DNA of 35,420 nt from Yinghuangia elevatio (lineage in GTDB: Bacteria > Actinomycetota > Actinomycetes > Streptomycetales > Streptomycetaceae), in contig NZ_JBEZFP010000100.1 of assembly GCF_040649515.1 (NCBI RefSeq), forward strand, positions 1 through 35,420, given 5' to 3'. Of this stretch, positions 24,684 through 31,910 are shown piece after piece. Under the pieces are notes generated by a model that did not search any database, was not told the origin of the DNA, and worked only from the letters and a program-made list of their open reading frames with translations. The translations under genes were made by a program, and so were the position numbers. Positions within the stretch are counted from its first letter, which is position 1. Every line of letters starts with the position of its first letter.

Positions 24684-25826
24684 ATGCGGCTGCGTTTCGC
24701 GGACGGGGCGTCCGACCTGGTGGTTTTCGGTTGCTCGGCGGCGTACGAGGCGCTGCGCAGCCTGCATGTGCTGGGGAACGTCAAGAGCCATCCCCTCCAC
24801 ATTTCCTGGGTGCTGACCGCGCGAGCGCGAATGACCGACGAACTCAAAGGCGAATTCGACCGCTTCGCGTTCTGGTGTGCGCGCGGGCCACTGGGGTTCC
24901 CAAGGATCTGGTCGCCGACGGACGGCCGGTCATGGTCGGACGAAATCGCTGCGCTGCAGAAGGCGCCGATACGTGACTTCACCGAACCGCTCATATCCAT
25001 GGCGCTCGCGCAAAATGGCAGAATGCGCCCGGCACCTGGCGAACTGACGTCCGAGCTGCAGCAGCAGGCGCTGAAGTCCGTGGCGGAGGCGCACCGCGCT
25101 TCACTGCCCGCGATGCACGAACTGATCGCCGAGCCGGAGCGGTTCCGCGGGCGTTTCGCCGAGTTCCTGGACGCCTATTGGCAGACGTGCATCGCACCGG
25201 ACTGGCCCCGTCTGGAGCAGTATCTGCTGGCCGAGACCGGTCGCTGCCGGCACCTCGCCGAGCGGGGCGGCGTGCCGCGGATGCTGGCCGAAGCCCTCGC
25301 CCACGTCGACGTCACCCGAGACAGTGCCGGCACGGGGAGCGGCGAACTCGTCTCCCTGCCTTCGCCCGTGCGCCGGGGACCTCTGCCGATGGAGGTCACC
25401 CTTGGGCAAGGCGACCAACTTCTCTTCGTGCCCTCGCATTTCGCGTGGCCCAAGGTGTCCTTCGTCGTGCTGCGCGACCGTCAAGGGGATGCGGATCGCA
25501 TGACAGTACACCTCACGTACGCCCTGGCCGAGATGCGTGCGCAGGCCCGCATCCCCGACCCGCCGGTCGACCTCCTCAAACTACTGCGCGCTGCAGGTGA
25601 CCCGACCCGGATGAAGATCCTGCGACTGCTCCGGATACGTGCCCGCTCGACGCGCGAAGTCGCCGGTCTGCTCGACCTCACCGAAGCCGCGATCTCCAAA
25701 CACCTGAAGCTGCTGGCCGACGCAGGCTGGGTGGACCAGGAACGGCACAGCTACTACGTCTACTACCGGGTGGCTCCCCACGCCCGCGACAACCTCGTAC
25801 ACGGTCTCGACCAGTTGCTCGGCTGA
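24684..25826 (+). CDS. ArsR-family transcriptional regulator with DUF5937-like N-terminus
   Basis: This encodes 380 residues, far longer than a bare ArsR protein (~100). The ATG at 24684 follows GGAAGGGG. The C-terminal part, ~293-365, is a winged helix: LLKLLRAAGDPTRMKILRLL, STREVAGLLDLTEAAISKHLKLL (recognition helix) and a wing with RHSYYVYYRV. The first ~280 residues (FADGASDLVVFGCSAAYEALRSL, ...RCRHLAERGGVPRMLAEAL..., LLFVPSHFAWPKVSFV) form the large N-terminal domain found in actinobacterial ArsR regulators, probably a ligand-sensing part. No cysteine metal site of the classical ArsR type is seen in the winged helix. It probably regulates itself and the serine hydrolase at 23231. Confidence 0.88.
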   Translation: MRLRFADGASDLVVFGCSAAYEALRSLHVLGNVKSHPLHISWVLTARARMTDELKGEFDRFAFWCARGPLGFPRIWSPTDGRSWSDEIAALQKAPIRDFTEPLISMALAQNGRMRPAPGELTSELQQQALKSVAEAHRASLPAMHELIAEPERFRGRFAEFLDAYWQTCIAPDWPRLEQYLLAETGRCRHLAERGGVPRMLAEALAHVDVTRDSAGTGSGELVSLPSPVRRGPLPMEVTLGQGDQLLFVPSHFAWPKVSFVVLRDRQGDADRMTVHLTYALAEMRAQARIPDPPVDLLKLLRAAGDPTRMKILRLLRIRARSTREVAGLLDLTEAAISKHLKLLADAGWVDQERHSYYVYYRVAPHARDNLVHGLDQLLG

Positions 25827-25938
25827 TGCTCGATTCGCCGCGGGCAGTACACGAACCGACGTCACAGAAGGCGGGTTAGGACCTGAGATCCCCAGGCGCG
25901 TACGGCTCAACGACCCGATTGCGTCCGAGGGGAGGACG

Positions 25939-26172
25939 GTGGACCTGGTGCCCGACCGGGAGGCCGCGACGTTCGCGGCCTGGCTGATCGAGCACCCCGG
26001 CGCGGAGGTGATCTGCCGAGCCCGCGCCAGCGCCTACGGAGCCCGAGAAGGTGCGCCCGGCGCCTTGCAGGTCGCCGACCGATGGCACCTGTGGCACGTG
26101 TGCCGTGAGGCGCTGATCGATCGAGTGAAGGTGAGAGACCTTCGCCGCTGTCCTGTCGCAGCACGGCGGTGA
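25939..26172 (+). pseudogene. ISL3-family transposase fragment
   Basis: The frame reads VDLVPDREAATFAAWL, EHPGAEVICRARASAYG and APGALQVADRWHLWHVCREAL, then degenerates. This is the DDE core of ISL3 transposases, with 'DR' and 'VADRWHLWHN' as signatures, shortened by a few residues after ASAYG and lacking both ends. Readable similarity extends upstream in frame to about 25903 (NDPIASEGRT). Confidence 0.7.
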
Positions 26173-26440
26173 AGCTGGGGGCAGCCTGAGCCGGGAGGTG
26201 CCGGGGAGGGTGGCAAGCGGCCCTGACAAAGCCGGGACGTGTCAGTACTGCCAGATGGTGCGGGTCCTTCCACGCACCCCGGACCACCACGACCCCACCC
26301 CGGTTCGCCTGGTCCCCGAAGACGCCGCAACCCGCGGCGCCGCCTGACGGTCCTCCCGCCCCGGCCGTCGAAGGCCGTCCGGTGCCGCGCACCGTACCGT
26401 CACCGCCCTCGCGCGAAGCCCCGAATTCCGGGCTCCACAG
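26173..26440. other. Gene-free stretch between mobile-element remnants
   Basis: No frame in this stretch looks like protein of natural composition, and I see no repeat or hairpin that I can interpret. Confidence 0.3.
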
Positions 26441-26560
26441 GAGCACGAAGACGTCGAGCAGGGGTTGGTCGACCAGTTCCTGCTTGCCTGGGTCGGCGCC
26501 GGAATGGCGGACAGCTCCATCGCCGACGACCGGCGGGCGATCCACGAGTTCGTACGGAAG
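26441..26560 (+). pseudogene. N-terminal fragment of a tyrosine-recombinase integrase
   Basis: The plus strand reads VEQGLVDQFLLAWVGAGM and ADSSIADDRRAIHEFVR, then loses similarity. This is the core-binding (SAM-like) start of integrases that continue with 'FLGRPLW...' in relatives. It lies next to, and on the opposite strand from, the end of the 765-residue gene at 26602. There is no catalytic domain. Confidence 0.45.
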
Positions 26561-26601
26561 GAGTCGACGGTGTCCATCGGGTTCTTCCAGTCCTTCACCG
26601 G

Positions 26602-28899
26602 TCAGATCCTGCGCATCCAGTGGCCGTCCGTGGCCCATGCGGTAAAGCGGCGGGCGGTGAGGGCCGAATTGTCGTCGAAGGTGCCGCCGACGAGGATGTG
26701 GCGGAGGCCGGCGACCACCGGGTCGAGGCGGCGGACGATGTGGTCGGGCTGGCGCTTCAGGTCGTCCTGGAGGGCCGCCACGACGGAGATCTGGTCGGCG
26801 AGGCCGCACAGGGACATGAAGAAGACCGTCTGGCGCCATGCGTAGGCGGCGTCCTTGATCGTACCGAGCGGGCGCGGGTTGTTGTGCACCTGGCCGACGA
26901 GGCGGCTGGTGCCGCTGAAGGCGGCGCGCGCGAGACCGTCCCAGCCTTCGGCGGGGGAGACGCCGATCGGGTGTACGAGGGCGGCCAGGTTGTGCGTGGT
27001 CAGGATCTGCGCCTGCTCGATCACCATGCCGTTCGCGGCCACCCAGGAGCCGCCCCGCGTGTTGCCCGCGCGGTCGCGGCACAGTGCGGCGAACGTCGGG
27101 GCCGTCGGCGACTTGGGTGCGCGGCGGCGGGCCTTCGGGCCCGTTGCGGGGGTCTGCGGTGCGGGCAGGGCGCGTACGGCCGCGTAGTCGATGGCGAAGT
27201 AGCGTGCGTAAAGAGACCCTTCGAGGAGGTCGGCGGCGAGCACGGCGGCCCGGCGGAACTTGTCGGAGAACGTGCCCATGAAGATGTCGGCGGCCAGTTC
27301 CTCGGTGAGCGGCACGTCGAGCTGCGCCTGCCTGGCAAGGGCGCCGAGTTCCTGAATCATCGGGTTCGGCAGGATCGTCGCCGGGAAAGCGCGCAGCGTC
27401 AGCCCGGCCATCTCGGTCAGCGCCGCCTGCGCGAGACCCGCGGTGTCCCGGGCCGGACGACGGTAGCGCGCGACCGCCTCGACCCACGGCAACTCGTGGA
27501 TCCCGACCTGGCTTTCCAGGTTCAGGAGCAGAAGTGAACGCCGGTTCGCGAAGGCCCGGTACGAGGCGGCGACGAGCGTACGCAGCGCGTCGTCGTGGTA
27601 CGCGAGCGCCGACGTCGCCGCCACCAACTGCGGTGCCAGCCCCGCCAACACCTCTGCGGACGGCACCACGCCGCGCTCCACCAACGTGGCCACCGGCGCG
27701 CTCAGCACCCTCTCAACCACTCGGCGCAGCGCGTCCGGGATCTCGGTGCCGACGCGCACACCGGGACGCATGGCCTCGGCCTCCGCCTCTGAGACGGGGG
27801 CCACCACCCAGCCGGTGTCTGGCAGACCGGCGTTGGGGGCGACCTCGGCGAGCCGTGTGAGCAGCAGCTTGGCCAGCTCGTACGAGCTCACCAACGCCGC
27901 GTCCGCTGCCTGCCGTTCCCGCAGCCGCGTGTGCTCGGGCGAACCCGGAGTGCCACGGCGGATGACCATCGCATCGACGGCGTGCTGCAGCAGCCCGCGT
28001 CGCCGTGGCGGCAACGGTCGTCCGGCGACGGCGAGTTCCAGCGCGGTGCGGAGAATCGCGATGTTCTGTTTGGGGTTGCGGTGCTTGCCGCACAGCCTGT
28101 GCTCCGAGGCCAGACGCCGGTAGCGGGCGAGGAGTTCCCGGCCGCGGTCCGGCCAGCCGTCGGGAGCGACGGCTCCGACGGTGCCCTCGGGGGAGACGGT
28201 CTCCAGCCAGTGTTCGAGGAGTTGGTCGGCGAACGGGTTCCAGACGGTCAGTGCCTCGTTCATCGCCATGACGCGCGCGTTCGGGCGGCGGACGCCCAGC
28301 GCGGTGCGTACGTCGGCCACGGTCTCGCGGTGCACCATCACGCCGTCCGGCATGGGCGCGTCGGTCGGCTGCGGCGTGAACCGGAGCCGGTCGGCGAACG
28401 GCCGGATCGTGTCGAGCAGCGTCAGAGCGCCGAGCCGGTCACCCGCGCGCAGCAACCAGGCGACGGTGGGCAGGGCGGCTTCTTCGGGGACCGTGACGTC
28501 GTACCGCCCGCCGTCGAGCAGCGCTTCGAGCTCGGCCAGGCCCGCGTCCGTGAGGTGGTAGTGGAACAGTGCCAGGCGGCTCGGGTTGCGCAGGCCGATG
28601 CGGGCGGCGGTGGCCGTCTCGTGCGGCAACAGCGGGCCGCCGGCCTCGGCGTCGCCGGTGGCGAACCCGCCGCGGACCACCTGCGGGGTCACCCACGCCG
28701 GGAGCCCGGCGACGGGCGTGCGCGATCCGACGGTCAGCGTTCCCGCGGACATGCCGTCCAGCACCTTCTGCCACGTGCGCAGGCGCTCCTCGGCGCGCTG
28801 TCGCGTCGCGGCATCCTCGTGGCCGAGGGCGGTGCGGAAGGCCTTGGCCAGCTGCCCGCCCGGGTAGCCGGTACCGATCTCAACGTGGTTGGTGTCCAT
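26602..28899 (-). CDS. Unknown 765-residue protein encoded directly behind two tRNA-like RNAs
   Basis: I do not recognise the family. The protein is soluble and mostly helical, without a signal peptide, membrane segment or P-loop. Recognisable stretches: GTGYPGGQLAKAFRTALGH (~9-27), GSRTPVAGLPAWVTPQVVRGG (~59-79), CGKHRNPKQNIAILRTALEL (~270-290), DIFMGTFSDKFRRAAVLAADLLEGSLYARYF (~540-570, sharing several conserved-looking aromatics), an Arg/Lys/Pro-rich linker (ATGPKARRRAPKSP, ~585-600) and NNPRPLGTIKDAAYAWRQTVFF (~673-694). It carries no VWA/MIDAS or TROVE-like signature that I can find. The ATG at 28899 has no Shine-Dalgarno sequence; its A is the last base of the upstream tRNA-like gene. 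The basic linker would suit an RNA-binding role, but that is conjecture. Confidence 0.8.
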   Translation of the reverse strand: MDTNHVEIGTGYPGGQLAKAFRTALGHEDAATRQRAEERLRTWQKVLDGMSAGTLTVGSRTPVAGLPAWVTPQVVRGGFATGDAEAGGPLLPHETATAARIGLRNPSRLALFHYHLTDAGLAELEALLDGGRYDVTVPEEAALPTVAWLLRAGDRLGALTLLDTIRPFADRLRFTPQPTDAPMPDGVMVHRETVADVRTALGVRRPNARVMAMNEALTVWNPFADQLLEHWLETVSPEGTVGAVAPDGWPDRGRELLARYRRLASEHRLCGKHRNPKQNIAILRTALELAVAGRPLPPRRRGLLQHAVDAMVIRRGTPGSPEHTRLRERQAADAALVSSYELAKLLLTRLAEVAPNAGLPDTGWVVAPVSEAEAEAMRPGVRVGTEIPDALRRVVERVLSAPVATLVERGVVPSAEVLAGLAPQLVAATSALAYHDDALRTLVAASYRAFANRRSLLLLNLESQVGIHELPWVEAVARYRRPARDTAGLAQAALTEMAGLTLRAFPATILPNPMIQELGALARQAQLDVPLTEELAADIFMGTFSDKFRRAAVLAADLLEGSLYARYFAIDYAAVRALPAPQTPATGPKARRRAPKSPTAPTFAALCRDRAGNTRGGSWVAANGMVIEQAQILTTHNLAALVHPIGVSPAEGWDGLARAAFSGTSRLVGQVHNNPRPLGTIKDAAYAWRQTVFFMSLCGLADQISVVAALQDDLKRQPDHIVRRLDPVVAGLRHILVGGTFDDNSALTARRFTAWATDGHWMRRI

Positions 28900-28974
28900 A
28901 GCCGACGTGGCGGGTTCCGCCCCCGCGCCCTCCGGGTGTCAAGCCCGGTGCTCTGCTTGCTGAGCTACACGCCG
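28899..28974 (-). tRNA. tRNA-like RNA 2, anticodon UGA, non-standard T-loop, no CCA
   Basis: It is 76 nt and folds as a perfect cloverleaf. Acceptor CGGCGTG/CACGTCG (one G-U pair), TA, D-stem GCTC/GAGC with loop AGCAAGCA, anticodon stem CCGGG/CCCGG with loop CTTGACA (anticodon UGA, nominally Ser), variable AGGGC, T-stem GCGGG/CCCGC. The T-loop is GGCGGAA instead of the near-universal TTCRANN. T8-A14, G15-C48 and G19-C56 partners are kept; G18, T54, T55 and A58 are not. It is a type I body, whereas real Ser tRNAs have a long variable arm. The 3' end reads CTA rather than CCA, and its last A opens the ATG of the downstream gene. It may be a tRNA mimic rather than a decoding tRNA. Confidence 0.65.
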
Positions 28975-29005
28975 TCGGTGGTGCGATGCCCCCGTGGGGG
29001 CGACC

Positions 29006-29081
29006 TGGCCGACGTGGCGGGTTCTGCCCCCGCGCCCTTCGGGTCCGGAGCCCGATGCTCTGCTGACTGAGCTACACGCCG
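29006..29081 (-). tRNA. tRNA-like RNA 1, anticodon CCG (Arg), non-standard T-loop, encoded CCA
   Basis: It is 76 nt including discriminator G and an encoded CCA. Acceptor, D-stem, variable region (AGGGC) and T-stem are identical to tRNA-like RNA 2. The D-loop is AGTCAGCA, the anticodon stem TCGGG/CCCGA with loop CTCCGGA (anticodon CCG, which would read the Arg codon CGG), and the T-loop GGCAGAA. The first anticodon-stem pair is T-A here and C-G in the other copy, a compensatory change that argues for selection on the fold. A 31-nt spacer with a small GCCCCC/GGGGGC hairpin (28988-29001) separates the two. A standard tRNA finder might call this tRNA-Arg(CCG) with a reduced score because of the T-loop. 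Confidence 0.7.
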
Positions 29082-29094
29082 TCGCTTCGCGTCC

Positions 29095-29124
29095 AGGCTA
29101 GGAAAGTCGCAGCGTGCCGGGCAA
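29095..29124 (-). promoter_or_regulatory. Candidate promoter of the tRNA-like operon
   Basis: On the minus strand TTGCCC (29124-29119) and TAGCCT (29100-29095) are 18 bases apart. The TAGCCT ends 13 bases before the 5' end of the first tRNA-like RNA, the usual distance for a primary sigma factor promoter driving a tRNA. Confidence 0.5.
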
Positions 29125-29151
29125 CGGGATATCCCTCGACCTGGCGTGGCG

Positions 29152-29643
29152 TCAGTTCACGTCGACGTGGTCCACCAAGGCAAGGAGGTTGGTGAGCACG
29201 CGCACGCACGAGTCCAGGTCGGCCGCGGTCAGTTCGCCTCCGACCTGCCGCAGTACGTCGTGCTCGCGTGCCAGGACCGCGCCGACCGCCGCGCGTCCGG
29301 AGTCGGTCAGGCGGATCAGCGACGAACGCTGGTGAGCCGGATTCGGGACGCATTCGACGTACCCGAGGGCGGCGGCGTCGTTGACCGTCCGCTGGACGAA
29401 CTGCCGGCTGACCGCGAGGGAGCGGCCGATCTGCGGGACGGTCAGGGGTGTGTCGTACGCCCGCAGCACCTCAAGCACGGTGCGGACTCCGACGGACAGC
29501 CCCTCGATGGTCTCGGAGGTCTCCACCTTGCGGTACGCGCGCCGGTAGAGCGGGCCTATGAGCGCGAACACCTCGGCGAGCCGGGCAGCGAGCTCGTCGG
29601 GCGGCAGCGGGGCGTCGATCTTGTCGGACTTCTGCTTGGTCAC
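29152..29643 (-). CDS. MarR-family transcriptional regulator
   Basis: This encodes 163 residues from a GTG at 29643. An ATG at 29691 is in frame, but it would place the operator inside the coding region, so the GTG is preferred. The winged helix is clear at ~55-115: SVGVRTVLEVLRAYDTPLTVPQIGRSLAVSRQFVQRTVNDAAALGYVE, then the wing (NPAHQRSSLIRLTDSG) and a dimerisation helix with LAREHDVLRQVGGELTAADLDS. MarR repressors release their operator when a small aromatic or oxidant ligand binds. Two matching palindromes lie between this start and the divergent hydrolase. Its stop is 71 bp from the first tRNA-like RNA, on the same strand, so read-through into the RNA operon is possible. Confidence 0.88.
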   Translation of the reverse strand: MTKQKSDKIDAPLPPDELAARLAEVFALIGPLYRRAYRKVETSETIEGLSVGVRTVLEVLRAYDTPLTVPQIGRSLAVSRQFVQRTVNDAAALGYVECVPNPAHQRSSLIRLTDSGRAAVGAVLAREHDVLRQVGGELTAADLDSCVRVLTNLLALVDHVDVN

Positions 29644-29673
29644 GAGACCAGGATGACACCTCGGTCCCCTAAA

Positions 29674-29690
29674 TGACACCTGGGTTGTCA
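29674..29690. promoter_or_regulatory. MarR operator 1
   Basis: TGACACCTGGGTTGTCA is an imperfect palindrome (TGACA...TGTCA). It is close to operator 2 in sequence, with centres 31 bp (about three helical turns) apart. A related half site, TGACACC, lies at 29654-29660. Confidence 0.7.
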
Positions 29691-29704
29691 TATACGTCGA
29701 GAGA

Positions 29705-29721
29705 TGGCACCTTGGTTGTCA
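29705..29721. promoter_or_regulatory. MarR operator 2, overlapping the hydrolase start
   Basis: TGGCACCTTGGTTGTCA differs from operator 1 at few positions. Its last base is the A of the hydrolase ATG, so a bound repressor would block initiation directly. Confidence 0.7.
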
Positions 29722-30560
29722 TGATGCTCTCCTCGGAACTGAAGTGGTTCACCAGCGACGACGGCGAACTCGCCTACCGCGACGAAGGCGCGGGCCACCC
29801 GGTGGTCCTGCTGCACGCCGGGTATCTGACGCATGAGATGTGGGACGCCCAAGTGCCCGCGCTTGCTGCGGACCACCGCGTCATCGCCCCGGACGCGCGC
29901 GGCCACGGCGACTCGGCGAACGCGTCCAAGCCCTTCCGCCAGACCGACGATCTGGCCGCACTCCTCCGCCATCTCGACATCGGCCCGGCGGTGCTCGTCG
30001 GCATCTCGATGGGGGCCGGCATCGCGGTCGACACCGCGCTCGAACACCCGGAGCTCGCAGCCGGCCTGGTGATCAGCGGTGCGGGTACGTCGGAGCCGGA
30101 ATACTCCGACCCCTGGACGCTGCAGATCTTCACCGACCAGGCGACGGCGATGGCGACCGGCGATGTTGAGGGCTGGCTGAGCGCCGCCCTGCGGAGCGCC
30201 CCTGGCCCGACCCGCGAGTTCGCCGACATGGACGCCGAACTGATGTGCAGAATCCGCGAGATGACGGTGCGTACGGTCTCGAAGCACACCATGGACGAGG
30301 ACAACGTCACCGTTCCGGTCACCGACACGTGGTCGCGCGCGAGCAGGATCACCGTGCCGATCCTGGCCATCCACGGCGCGTTGGACAGCCCGGATCTGAT
30401 CGGCATGGCCGAACGACTCGTGGACAACGCGCCGCACGGCAGATCCGCGACGATCGACGGCGTTGCGCACTACCCGAACATGGAACGCCCGGACGAATTC
30501 AACGCGCTCGTTCGGGAGTTCCTGCGAGACGTCTACGGGGCGGCTCCGCTGACATCATGA
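29721..30560 (+). CDS. Alpha/beta-hydrolase fold enzyme
   Basis: This encodes 279 residues from ATG-ATG at 29721/29724; no strong ribosome binding site is visible because the operator occupies that place. Fold landmarks: oxyanion loop HAGYLTHEMWD (~32-42), DARGHGDS (58-65), nucleophile elbow GISMG (Ser96), acid in HGALDSPD (Asp222) and His250 in VAHYPNMERP. The size and motifs fit the esterase/lactonase/haloperoxidase-like branch of the family; the substrate cannot be told. The gene is divergent from the MarR regulator, with the intervening 77 bp filled by two operators, so it is very likely induced by the regulator's ligand. Confidence 0.9.
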   Translation: MMLSSELKWFTSDDGELAYRDEGAGHPVVLLHAGYLTHEMWDAQVPALAADHRVIAPDARGHGDSANASKPFRQTDDLAALLRHLDIGPAVLVGISMGAGIAVDTALEHPELAAGLVISGAGTSEPEYSDPWTLQIFTDQATAMATGDVEGWLSAALRSAPGPTREFADMDAELMCRIREMTVRTVSKHTMDEDNVTVPVTDTWSRASRITVPILAIHGALDSPDLIGMAERLVDNAPHGRSATIDGVAHYPNMERPDEFNALVREFLRDVYGAAPLTS

Positions 30561-30877
30561 GCTCGGAGACATCGGGCACATCGAAACGAGGACACCGATG
30601 GTGGCTGCCCCGTGGATGAAGGCATACGCGGCCTGACCGTGGCAGACCAGCGCCACCGGGCCGCCGCCGCGCCGGCCGCCGTGGGTGTCGACGCCGGGCC
30701 AGCCGTACTCCGCGAACTCGCCGACGAGTCCTCGCCGGTGCCGTGGTACGTGGCGGGGCGCTGCTGGCCATCGGAGTGGCGCGTTCGACATGGTCTTCGA
30801 GGCCCTCGTCGCCGCGCGGACACCAGAAATGCGGCGACACATCGGCTCCGTGTTCTGCCACCACCGGGCCCCTGCAC
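30561..30877. other. Stretch without a confident gene
   Basis: A minus-strand frame (about 30560-30842) contains a natural-looking stretch, EFAEYGWPGVDTHGG and ALVCHGQAAYAFIHGAA, but no ribosome binding site or recognisable family. It may be a remnant of a gene broken by the adjoining transposase debris. Confidence 0.3.
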
Positions 30878-31429
30878 TTACGCGCTACATCGCGCAGCTG
30901 TCCCATCCGGCCCCCACGTCCGGCTCGCCGCCGTCAGCGCGATCCGAGAATGCGGGCAGGACGCACTGCCGGTCCAGGACCTGCTCGATGCGGTCGAGCT
31001 TGGCGTCGAAGTCCGGGTCGTTGGACTCCTTCCAGGTCTTCGTGCGCTGGAAGGTGATCCCGCGGCGGGCCGGCAGGCCGTGTAACGCCTCGCGGCCGAG
31101 GCGTATGACCCGGCCGTGGACTTTGCGGAGGTAGGCGGCGAGTTTGCGGACGGACCAGCGGGTGAACGGCTGGCCGAGGGCGGTCCCGCCCAGCGAGGGT
31201 CCTGGCTGGCCATCCCGGTCTCCTTGAACCGGTGGATGACGTCGCGGACGGTGTCCTCGTCGGCCTGGACGAGCCGGGCGATCACCGGGGCGGTGTTCCC
31301 GCCGGCGGACGCAAGCACGATCATCGCCCGCCGGAACCGGACCGCGCTCGTCGTCCCGCGACGCACGATCCGCTGCAGCCTGCGGCCCTCGTCCTCGGTC
31401 AGCCTGCGGACCTTGACCGGTTCTGCCAC
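30878..31429 (-). pseudogene. IS630-family transposase, N-terminal part only
   Basis: From a GTG at 31429 (GGGGG upstream) the minus strand reads VRRLTEDEGRRLQRIVRRG, FRRAMIVLASAGGN, then the helix-turn-helix region PVIARLVQADEDTVRDVIHRFKE and DPRWAGG. After a frame break and deletion near 31180 it continues QPFTRWSVRKLAAYLRK, HGRVIRLGREALHGL, GITFQRTKTWKESNDP and FDAKLDRIEQVL. Similarity then stops, just before the first catalytic Asp of IS630 transposases (normally in 'FAFDEFGP'). It is a dead remnant. Confidence 0.75.
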
Positions 31430-31443
31430 AGAACCCCCAAACA

Positions 31444-31472
31444 CCGGTTGGATGTTGAAGACATCCAACCGG
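31444..31472. repeat. Perfect 12-bp inverted repeat upstream of the IS630 remnant
   Basis: CCGGTTGGATGT and ACATCCAACCGG flank a 5-base loop (TGAAG), 15 bp upstream of the transposase start. It could be a self-regulatory hairpin or operator of the element; its terminal repeats are not identified. Confidence 0.6.
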
Positions 31473-31517
31473 CGTCATGCATCCCGAAGCCACCCAGTAA
31501 CCCGGTCAACGTTTCGG

Positions 31518-31910
31518 TCACAGCACTAGCGAACGCCGCTCCCGACAGCGGCCGCCGGCTTCTCTTCCAGAGGCCCGCAGCCGCAACCGATCCACGGGCC
31601 TACGCCGAGGAACAAAACCGTGTGGCGTGCGCGGCAACGGTAGCCGCACGAGTGCGTCGCGCAGTCGACCGGTGTCGATCCGACCGTGGTTGACCGCGTC
31701 GTAGAGCGCCCCGTGCCCGCGCCGGTGCTCCGGAGCAAGCGAAAGCCCGACCAGCGTCTTGACCGGCCCGTCCGCGCACAGCAGAGCGTCCGCCAGTTCG
31801 AACAGGGCGTCCGAGCGCCGGGTCAGACAGGCATGCAACTCGCCCCGGAAGTGCGACAGTTCCGCGAACGCTTCAACGCGTCCCTGCCTGTGCGGCAGAC
31901 TCGTTGCCAC
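31518..31910 (-). pseudogene. Transposase remnant (actinobacterial NF041680-like family), N-terminal part
   Basis: The minus strand reads VEAFAELSHFRGELHACLTRR, ALFELADALLCADGPVKTLV, LSLAPEHRRGHGALYDAVNHG and RLRDALVRLPLPR. This is the conserved N-terminus of a large transposase family common in Streptomyces. The following 'LVLAVDV-SPWLRPDA' block is present only in another frame (FLGVGPWIGCGCG), so a frameshift occurred near 31630. The catalytic remainder is absent. Confidence 0.7.

Noticed and set aside
26239..27537. A plus-strand frame opposite the 765-residue gene
   Set aside because: Except for the short integrase-like piece (26441-26560, in a different frame) it is antisense noise.
26602..28899. 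Idea that the 765-residue protein is a Ro60/TROVE protein with Y-RNA-type partners
   Set aside because: I find no TROVE signature and no VWA/MIDAS motif. The RNAs also have a full anticodon arm, unlike Y RNAs. The analogy is attractive but unsupported.
28899..29081. Plain tRNA-Arg and tRNA-Ser genes
   Set aside because: The T-loop lacks T54, T55 and A58 in both, and the nominal Ser tRNA has no long variable arm, so ordinary decoding tRNAs are doubtful.
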